NCBI RefSeq assembly: GCF_019890935.1
Contig: NZ_CP082333.1
Span: forward strand, 1,514,001 to 1,578,000
Source: Exiguobacterium acetylicum
GTDB lineage: Bacteria > Bacillota > Bacilli > Exiguobacteriales > Exiguobacteriaceae
DNA length: 64,000 nucleotides
Direction of reading: 5' to 3'
Shown: one piece after another, positions 58,210 through 64,000 of the stretch
Layout: every line of letters starts with the position of its first letter
Position numbering within the stretch: the stretch's first letter is position 1
Position numbers and translations under genes: made by a program
Notes under the pieces: generated by a model
Database searches by the model: none
The model's input: the letters and a program-made list of their open reading frames with translations, nothing else
What the model was told of the DNA's origin: nothing

Positions 58210-58677
58210 TCAATCCTCATCAATCGTGTATGAAAAAATGTGTATGGGTAACTCCGTCGTCTCGATCGTCTCGACCAATGTCCATCCTAATTTTTTATAA
58301 TATGCTGAAGCGTTTTCTGTTTTTAAATAGATTGTTGTGATCTGTCGTGATTTGGTGTAGACGATTAATTGATTGATGAGTTGCTGCGCGATCCCTTGAT
58401 TCCGATAGACTTTTTCAACGAATAAAGAAGCGAGCCAAGGCGTATAGGCTGGTCGTTCGTTCAAGTCATTTTCAAAGAGGGAAACGGTTCCGATACACGT
58501 GGCATCATCTAAGGCAACGAACGTTACAGGATACGGTACACTTGGCTTTTTGTCTAAAAAGGATTTTATTGGTTCATAGGGTACCGACCCTTTTTTCTTT
58601 TGAACGAATTCGGTATGAATCATTGTGGCAACCACTTCTAATTGTTCAGGATGATTCGATAATGTATCAATGATCAT
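58210..58677 (-). CDS. GNAT acetyltransferase
   Basis: A 155-residue acetyltransferase. Strand VTFVALDDATCIGTVSLF, then LASLFVEKVYRNQGIAQQLINQL with the R-N-Q-G-I-A acetyl-CoA loop, and C-terminal IYLKTENASAYYKKLGWTLVE. The substrate is unknown. AAAGGAGGATG precedes ATG 58677. It converges with the DUF3784 gene and is divergent from the DUF3885 gene. Confidence 0.9.
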   Translation of the reverse strand: MIIDTLSNHPEQLEVVATMIHTEFVQKKKGSVPYEPIKSFLDKKPSVPYPVTFVALDDATCIGTVSLFENDLNERPAYTPWLASLFVEKVYRNQGIAQQLINQLIVYTKSRQITTIYLKTENASAYYKKLGWTLVETIETTELPIHIFSYTIDED

Positions 58678-58754
58678 CTTCTCATCCTCCTTTCTACAAT
58701 TGTTGTATCAATCATTAAATTAATCTGTCCTCATCAGAATAAAGGAGCTTTGAA

Positions 58755-59366
58755 ATGAACTTCGAACAATACTGGCAACAACATTTTGGGAAGGTGAACT
58801 TATTTGATCGTTCCTTTGTCGAGAAGGATTTAGTATTCCACGTAGACTTAGTGAAGGACCTGTATCAGTTAAAGAAAAATTCAGATGAAATCAACGAGGA
58901 ATACTTCAAACAGGCATACCAAAAATCAAACGAATTGTTTGAGGATCTATTCCGAGAAGAGGAGTCTCTTTATTTCGTCGTGCATGTGAGAAGGGGGCGC
59001 GGTAAGTATCAACAGTCAGCGTCGAAAGTGTTCCGTCACTTAAAAAGAAGAGAAGATCAATACAACATAAAGTTCGTAGAGAAAGTGATGGATGAAGACG
59101 AGCAGGTATCCGAATATGCCGTGTTATTACCGAACAAAAACGCATTAGATTATAAACGTTTAATCAAAGCGATCTGCCATCAGGATTTCCCACCGCTGCA
59201 ACCAAGATTTCGTCAAACATATACATACTATCCGGAGGTGTTTTTCGTGAACGTAGATCGAAAGATCGTCATGAATATTTATGATGATCGCGGTTGTTTC
59301 CTTCTATTCGGTGATTCAGTAACGTATGACGTGTTCAATAAGAACTATCGTCATGATATCAGCTAA
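58755..59366 (+). CDS. DUF3885-family protein
   Basis: A 203-residue soluble protein. The C-terminal VFFVNVDRKIVMNIYDDRGC is the DUF3885 hallmark, followed by LLFGDSVTYDVFNKNYR. The N-terminal region has LFEDLFREEESLYFVVHVRRG. The family is often found in polymorphic-toxin immunity-like neighbourhoods, but its function is not known and no toxin is adjacent. AAAGGAGC precedes ATG 58755. Confidence 0.83.
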   Translation: MNFEQYWQQHFGKVNLFDRSFVEKDLVFHVDLVKDLYQLKKNSDEINEEYFKQAYQKSNELFEDLFREEESLYFVVHVRRGRGKYQQSASKVFRHLKRREDQYNIKFVEKVMDEDEQVSEYAVLLPNKNALDYKRLIKAICHQDFPPLQPRFRQTYTYYPEVFFVNVDRKIVMNIYDDRGCFLLFGDSVTYDVFNKNYRHDIS

Positions 59367-59392
59367 TCAATTTTAATCGCATTTAGAAATAC

Positions 59393-59632
59393 TCAAGCTA
59401 GTGCCAAGAAACCGATCACTGAAAAAATAAAAAGTACCAATAGAGAAGTGAGCAATGTTAACGCGAGGATTTTCCCCGTATTTTTTAGACTTATGATGGC
59501 GCACACTAGCGCAAGCAATAGTCCAGCTAACATATAGTTCGTACCCCAAAAACCATTGAACGGTAAGAGCTTAACAGTAAGGAAAGTGAAAACGACGATG
59601 CCGATTGAGATCCATCCCAGGTGCTTTCGCAT
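59393..59632 (-). CDS. Small membrane protein, 79 residues
   Basis: Three helices (LGWISIGIVVFTFLTVKLL, NYMLAGLLLALVCAIISL and ILALTLLTSLLVLFIFSVIG). ATG at 59632 follows AGGAGG by seven bases. A longer in-frame start at 59767 lacks a site and reads through the promoter. Family not recognised. It converges with the DUF3885 gene. Confidence 0.7.
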   Translation of the reverse strand: MRKHLGWISIGIVVFTFLTVKLLPFNGFWGTNYMLAGLLLALVCAIISLKNTGKILALTLLTSLLVLFIFSVIGFLALA

Positions 59633-59824
59633 AAACTGCCTCCTCTTAAAATGAATACGTATAGTCATAATTTGGTTCTTTTTTAGCATATCATTACAAA
59701 TGTTTACAGCGAAAGAGTTTTGTAATTGTCTCTTAAAGATAACCTGAATGAAATACGTGTCAGACAACTGCTCGTCACGGGACGTACCAACAAGCAGAAA
59801 ACATTTGAACAGTCATCGACCGAC

Positions 59825-59862
59825 AAACAATCCCTCACTCTAATCAGAATGAGGGATTGTTT
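59825..59862. terminator. Terminator for the VOC gene
   Basis: AAACAATCCCTCA / TGAGGGATTGTTT (13 bp) with a partly paired loop. It follows the stop of the minus-strand gene at 59873. U-runs are short on both sides. Confidence 0.75.
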
Positions 59863-59872
59863 CGTTTCATCA

Positions 59873-60250
59873 TTAGATTGTCAACTCAATCACATTACCT
59901 TCCGGGTCAGCGATCGTACTTTCATAATACCCGTCACCCGTCGTCCGAGGACCATCAAGATGTTGTACACCGGCATCCTGTAACCGAGCTGTCCAGTCAT
60001 CGACTGCTTGTTTACTGCCTAGCGAAAAGGCGAAGTGGGCATACCCGAGTGCATTCATCGTCCGTTCCGTGATATCCGTCCGTTGCATCAACTCAAGACG
60101 CGCACCACTCGAGAACGTCAGGAAATACGACGTGAACCCTTTCGTCGGATTATGATACCGCTCGCCTGCCGTAGCATCAAAATGTGTTTCGTAGAATTGA
60201 CGCATTCCTTCCAAGTCTGCCACCCAGAGGGCGATATGTTCAATCTTCAT
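59873..60250 (-). CDS. VOC-family (glyoxalase/dioxygenase fold) protein
   Basis: A 125-residue VOC protein made of two beta-alpha-beta3 units. Metal-ligand positions are His in IEHIALWV, Glu in ARLELMQ, His in YAHFAFSL and Glu at GNVIELTI, the usual H/E/H/E set. This suggests a glyoxalase I-like lyase or a resistance-type VOC protein. ATG 60250 was chosen, nine bases from AAGGAGG. It lies 16 bases after the MFS gene, likely third in the ROK-MFS-VOC transcript. Confidence 0.88.
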   Translation of the reverse strand: MKIEHIALWVADLEGMRQFYETHFDATAGERYHNPTKGFTSYFLTFSSGARLELMQRTDITERTMNALGYAHFAFSLGSKQAVDDWTARLQDAGVQHLDGPRTTGDGYYESTIADPEGNVIELTI

Positions 60251-60266
60251 CTCCATTCCTCCTTTT

Positions 60267-61430
60267 TCAAGACGCTTTTGCCAATCGCTGTCTGAACAAC
60301 ATCCGGTTCAACCCTTCCGTAGCGACCAGCATCAAGAAGATGAGACTGATCGTAAACCAATGGAACAACGATAAGGAGTAGGACGTCGCCAGCCATCCGA
60401 ACAATGGCGGCATGAAGGTACTACCGGTATAAGCGAATGCCATTTGTACCCCCATCAGCCGTTGCGCCGCAGCCTCCCCGAAGCGAACCGGTGTCTCATG
60501 GAGCATTGCCGGGTAAATCGGTGCGAGACCAAGACCGACAAGTACGAAACCAAGCGGCATCCAGGCAGCGGGTGCGAGGATGAAACAGGCTGCTCCGATG
60601 AATGCCGTCCATTGACCGACACGAATCAAACGACGATTCGACCAGCGTAGCGATAGAAAACCACTGATGAAGCGCCCCGCAGTGATGCTTCCATAGTAGA
60701 CGGAAATCCACGTCGCTGCTGACGTTACGGAAAAGGACCGGACTTGGACAAGATAACTACTGCCCCACAGCCCGACGACCGCCTCAACCCCGCAATAAAA
60801 GCAAAACGCTGCGAGAGCGGCGACCAATCCGCGTGGTTTTCCGGATGATGTGTTCACGGTCTGAACCTGTTCAGACACCTGTTTCGGAGCCCGCTTCCAG
60901 AGGGGTAAGCTGACGATTAAGACAATCATCAAGACGAGTTGCAATGCGCCGACGACGAGGTAACCTAAACGCCAGCCGGAATCGAGCAATACACCAGCCA
61001 TGATGAGCGGACCAGCCGTCGCACCGATGCCCCAGAAGCAATGGAGCCAGTTCATATGATGTGCTTGATAATGGGTGGCAACGAAGTGGTTTAACGCCGC
61101 GTCGACGACTCCAGCACCGAGTCCAAGCGGGATTGCAAGGACGAAGAGCCAAATCAAGGACGGAGCAACGAAAAAACCGATCAATGCCAGTGCCGTCAAA
61201 CCAGCAGAAGCTGCCGTGATCGGACCCGTTGAATAACGTTCAATCAAGCGACCGCTAAACAGACTCGAAACGATCGTTCCGGCAGCGATCGTCATGAAGA
61301 GCCAACCTGCCATGTCGAGCGGTGCGTCGAGATCGAGCCGCATCACAGGCCACGCTGTACCGAGTAATGCATCCGGCAGACCAAGACTGATGAAAGCGAG
61401 ATAAATCAAAGGTAACAGTAAACGGGTCAT
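60267..61430 (-). CDS. MFS transporter co-transcribed with a ROK protein
   Basis: A 387-residue major facilitator with 12 helices. LIYLAFISLGLPDALLGTAWPVM and NWLHCFWGIGATAGPLIM match the FHS-like sugar/nucleoside branch (fucose and glucose permeases). The second half has the GLGLAPIYPAMLHETP motif typical of that branch. It overlaps the ROK gene stop by four bases. Sugar uptake, or sensing linked to the ROK protein, is the simplest reading. Confidence 0.9.
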   Translation of the reverse strand: MTRLLLPLIYLAFISLGLPDALLGTAWPVMRLDLDAPLDMAGWLFMTIAAGTIVSSLFSGRLIERYSTGPITAASAGLTALALIGFFVAPSLIWLFVLAIPLGLGAGVVDAALNHFVATHYQAHHMNWLHCFWGIGATAGPLIMAGVLLDSGWRLGYLVVGALQLVLMIVLIVSLPLWKRAPKQVSEQVQTVNTSSGKPRGLVAALAAFCFYCGVEAVVGLWGSSYLVQVRSFSVTSAATWISVYYGSITAGRFISGFLSLRWSNRRLIRVGQWTAFIGAACFILAPAAWMPLGFVLVGLGLAPIYPAMLHETPVRFGEAAAQRLMGVQMAFAYTGSTFMPPLFGWLATSYSLSLFHWFTISLIFLMLVATEGLNRMLFRQRLAKAS

Positions 61431-62410
61431 CGGGCGAGACCTCCTAACGGAATTTGTTCAATGAATGACTGAATACTCAGTTGCATCAGACCATCTAAAT
61501 AATCAGTTTCCCAGTCGCCTTGCCTCAATTGAGGTAATTTGTCGAGCGGAAAGCGCTTGGCGCATCGTTCCGTCAACCGTGCTAATCCGTCATCCGAGAC
61601 ATCGGACGCTGTAAACAAGATGACATCTGGATTCAAAGTGACGCTAAACGAGAGAATGATTCGACATAACGCTTCATACCAGTCGTCAGAGTGCGGTGCA
61701 GTCGTCGCGAGGACTTGACCGACATTTCGCTTCTCGTCAAACGGGATGAACGAGATCTCTCCAGCGAAATGATGCGCTCCGCGGATGACATGACCGGAAA
61801 CGGCGACGCCGGCGCCCGGTCCGTTCGTCCCGAGATACACATAGACAGTCGTCTCGTTATCAGAAGCTTGTGCACGGACCGCCGCGTTCATATCATTTTC
61901 GACGATGACGGGTCGCCCGAACCGTTCCGTCAGTTCTTGTTGCAAGGGGCGACCGTCTAGCGTCGGATAATCTGGGGCGAATAGGATCGTGCCGGTGGTA
62001 TCAACGGCACCAGCAACACCAATCGCAAGCGTTTGAATAGATGGATGATCGTCGAGTAATGTTGTCAGCGTTTTCAATAAAATAGATCCATGATCCGACG
62101 AATCGAACGTCAACCGATCTGTTGCGATCAGATGTCCACCGACGTCGTGGATGCGATACTGCAGATACGTGCGTTCGAGATAAAGAGCAAGTCCGTGGAA
62201 GTGATCCGCGCGATAGCGATACCGTTTTGCCGGACGCCCTCCGCGAACCAATTCAAGTGGTGTCTCTTCAATTTCCCGAGCAGCGATCATCTGATCGATC
62301 TGTTTGCTCGCAGTCGGAAAACTAACATCCAAAACGTGACGAATCGCAGGGATCGTATCGAGATGCTCGACTAAAAAAGCGTGACGTGTACGTGAAATCA
62401 GTTCAGTCAA
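61427..62410 (-). CDS. ROK-family transcriptional regulator lacking the zinc motif
   Basis: A 327-residue ROK protein. The N-terminal winged helix (SRTRHAFLVEHLDTIPAIRHVL, FPTASKQIDQMIAAREIEE) is followed by a sugar-kinase-like fold with AIGVAGAVDTTG, the catalytic-position Asp in VENDMNAAV, and VYLGTNGPGAGVAV. The canonical CxCGxxGCxE zinc site of ROK proteins is absent: the region after GAHHFAGEISFIPF has no Cys. The start is TTG at 62410 after GGGAGG. A 24-bp palindrome upstream is the likely operator. Confidence 0.88.
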   Translation of the reverse strand: MTELISRTRHAFLVEHLDTIPAIRHVLDVSFPTASKQIDQMIAAREIEETPLELVRGGRPAKRYRYRADHFHGLALYLERTYLQYRIHDVGGHLIATDRLTFDSSDHGSILLKTLTTLLDDHPSIQTLAIGVAGAVDTTGTILFAPDYPTLDGRPLQQELTERFGRPVIVENDMNAAVRAQASDNETTVYVYLGTNGPGAGVAVSGHVIRGAHHFAGEISFIPFDEKRNVGQVLATTAPHSDDWYEALCRIILSFSVTLNPDVILFTASDVSDDGLARLTERCAKRFPLDKLPQLRQGDWETDYLDGLMQLSIQSFIEQIPLGGLAR

Positions 62411-62432
62411 ACAAAGACCTCCCATCTAAATT

Positions 62433-62456
62433 ACTTATTAAATTAATTTAATAAGT
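62433..62456. promoter_or_regulatory. 24-bp perfect palindrome, ROK operator
   Basis: Half-site ACTTATTAAATT is followed directly by its exact complement. It is centred 35 bases upstream of the TTG start of the ROK regulator and is AT-rich like known NagC/XylR operators. Autoregulation of the ROK-MFS-VOC operon is expected. Confidence 0.85.
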
Positions 62457-62674
62457 ATCGATTTGAGTATAGCAGGTTGGGAACAAAAGACAAGTTTAAA
62501 AAAGAGGTGTAGGATATGAATATTTAGAGAAAACGCGTTTCATTCCATCGCTGTCTGGCTATATGTAAAGAAGATAAAAAATTTTAGTCATATATCTTTA
62601 ATTCATACTATTCCGATTTGTAATATCTTGGATAGCCTGTAACAGGAGGTAGATGGCGAGAGGAGCTTGTAATC

Positions 62675-63580
62675 ATGACCACCCAACTTTCAACCGACCT
62701 AGGATCCCAAGATATTTTAGCCTCCTTGCGAGATAATGTCGCAATGATTCGATTCGATCGGCAACGTCGTGTCGTCGACGTTAATGGTTTATTCGCAAAG
62801 ACGATGAAGTATAAACGAGAAGAGATGATCGGAATGCAGCATCATCTCTTCTGCACGACGGAGTTTGCAATGAGTGACAGTTACCAAGCATTTTGGCAGA
62901 AGCTGTTTAGTGGCTTCAGTACGGCAGATAAAATTGAACGCATCGATGCGCATGGTCAATCGATTTGGCTAGAAGCAACCTATATGCCGATTTACGATGG
63001 AACGGAAGTGACAGGTGTCTTGAAGATTGCCTCCGATATTACGGATCGTCAGCAGACGATTCAAAAGTTCGCGACTTCGTTTGACACGATTGCTAGTGAT
63101 TTGAATACGCGATCGACGCATGGCGAGCAGGAAAGCGAAGCGTTACGGCGAACGATCGAACAGATGGCCGAGACGACTCGTGATAATCATCAGACGATTG
63201 AACGGTTGCAACGCCAGGCACAGGACATCACTCAAGTGACGGAGACGATCAAAACCATTGCGTCACAGACGAATCTCTTGTCACTCAATGCATCGATTGA
63301 GGCAGCGCGAGCTGGAGAACACGGCAAAGGATTCAATGTCGTCGCGACGGAAGTCCGAAATCTCTCAAAGCTCGTCGAACAAGCCGTCGTCGATGTCCGG
63401 CAAACGACACAACGAATGAATGATGAACTGCAGCGGATTGCCCGTGCGATGACGCAAGCAACGACCGATGCGCAAGCAAGCGTCACGGTCGTCGCGGAAA
63501 CGGTCGATCGTTTCCATGACGTGCAGAGTGCAGCATCGTCGTTAACGGAGACAGCGCGAGATTTTACAAAAGCGATTTAA
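62675..63580 (+). CDS. Soluble PAS-domain chemoreceptor, paralogue
   Basis: A 301-residue protein, the same length and plan as that at 28876. PAS domain ([40 protein letters not shown]), then the MCP hairpin tip [20 protein letters not shown] and [18 protein letters not shown]. The PAS parts are nearly identical between the two. The linker and C-terminal coiled coil are more diverged, so ligand sensing may be shared while output differs. No membrane segment. GAGGAGC precedes ATG 62675. It is a single-gene unit. Confidence 0.93.
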   Translation: MTTQLSTDLGSQDILASLRDNVAMIRFDRQRRVVDVNGLFAKTMKYKREEMIGMQHHLFCTTEFAMSDSYQAFWQKLFSGFSTADKIERIDAHGQSIWLEATYMPIYDGTEVTGVLKIASDITDRQQTIQKFATSFDTIASDLNTRSTHGEQESEALRRTIEQMAETTRDNHQTIERLQRQAQDITQVTETIKTIASQTNLLSLNASIEAARAGEHGKGFNVVATEVRNLSKLVEQAVVDVRQTTQRMNDELQRIARAMTQATTDAQASVTVVAETVDRFHDVQSAASSLTETARDFTKAI

Positions 63581-63587
63581 GTGAGAG

Positions 63588-63617
63588 ACGGCATTCCGAT
63601 AACCGGAGTGCCGTTTT
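63588..63617 (+). terminator. Terminator of the second PAS receptor gene
   Basis: ACGGCATTCCG / CGGAGTGCCGT (11 bp, one wobble) is followed by TTTTG. Confidence 0.85.
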
Positions 63618-63689
63618 GTATAAAAAGTACCCCTACACTTTGGAATAATATGTTAATATACTACCAAACGAAAAGGGAGCGAACTTCTG

Positions 63690-64000
63690 ATGAACATTCG
63701 TACTGCCCGTCCTGACGATTTTCAGGCATTGATTCCATTGTTCCAGCAAATCCACGATCAACACGTCGCCTTACGACCTGATCATTACCGTCCGCACGAG
63801 ATGCCGGTTCCGGAAGACTTATTTCTGTCGCAACTCGAGAATCCGGATTATGCATTACTCGTTGCGGAACAAGATGGGCTTGCCGGTGTGATCGTCCTAA
63901 AGGAAGACATCTTCGAAGGAAGTGGTTTCGTCTTCGATACGCATTACTTACGCGTCATCAGTCTCGTCGTTGCGGATACGCATCAAAAACAAGGAGTTGG
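63690..64000 (+). CDS. GNAT acetyltransferase, 5' part (runs off the window)
   Basis: The frame starts at ATG 63690, with AAAGGGAG 11 bases upstream, and is open to the window end (103 complete codons). The product begins MNIRTARPDDFQALIPLFQQ, with strand ALLVAEQDGLAGVIVLKED and then VISLVVADTHQKQGVG, the start of the acetyl-CoA loop (Q-x-x-G-V-G). It is therefore a GNAT enzyme. The missing C-terminal third would carry the rest of the fold. Confidence 0.88.
   Translation, partial: MNIRTARPDDFQALIPLFQQIHDQHVALRPDHYRPHEMPVPEDLFLSQLENPDYALLVAEQDGLAGVIVLKEDIFEGSGFVFDTHYLRVISLVVADTHQKQGV

Overview
The window looks like the chromosome of a moderate-GC, low-complexity-repeat Firmicute (Bacillales). 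My best guess is Exiguobacterium or a close relative. The grounds are strong AAGGAGG ribosome-binding sites, frequent GTG/TTG starts, Bacillus-type families (ywnA/ywnB divergon, YkoN-like glycosyltransferase, Rrf2, PadR-HAAS, DUF5367, DUF3784, DUF3139), an SPP1-type holin, and many short operons closed by intrinsic terminators. The genus is an inference from gene content. No rRNA, tRNA, IS element, CRISPR array or origin was seen, and no gene-free stretch exceeds 300 bases.

Layout. 1-5.7 kb: the end of an ABC ATPase gene, a YdeI-family gene, a membrane diguanylate cyclase and a complete three-gene ABC-2 exporter. 5.9-13.2 kb: tandem MarR regulators, the rifampin-inactivating enzyme Arr, the ywnA/ywnB redox-type divergon, small membrane proteins including a threefold-repeated four-helix module, and a streptothricin acetyltransferase. 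13.4-18.4 kb: a cell-envelope operon (DedA, MGDG-synthase-type glycosyltransferase, polysaccharide deacetylase), a second diguanylate cyclase and a DUF402-Nudix pair. 18.5-20.2 kb: a compact phage-derived operon of DnaD-like protein, endolysin and holin. 20.3-25.7 kb: a third diguanylate cyclase, a PLP enzyme, and a MerR regulator divergent from an SDR. 25.7-28.7 kb: a run of very small membrane proteins, several too short for routine gene calling. 28.8-38.7 kb: a soluble PAS chemoreceptor, the zinc exporter CzcD, MFS transporters, flavohemoglobin and an SgrR-like regulator. 38.8-48.7 kb: a stand-alone HemB of the zinc-independent type, PadR/HAAS, a GntR-EmrE-DUF554 operon, Nudix-NAT, and a Fur-box ferric-siderophore uptake operon without its ATPase. 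48.8-57.6 kb: an AT-richer block with three ABC systems. 57.8-64 kb: small proteins, GNATs, an MFS-ROK operon with a 24-bp perfect palindrome, a second PAS chemoreceptor and the start of another GNAT gene.

Together this is accessory and stress-response territory. It holds antibiotic-modifying enzymes (Arr, SatA, NAT), many exporters, metal and nitric-oxide defence, three c-di-GMP synthases with different feedback sites, and numerous one-gene regulators whose operators can be read directly in the adjacent promoters. The most unusual items are the isolated lysis operon, the transferred-looking HemB, the split FtsX transporter, the tiny-protein cluster and the repeated four-helix membrane module.
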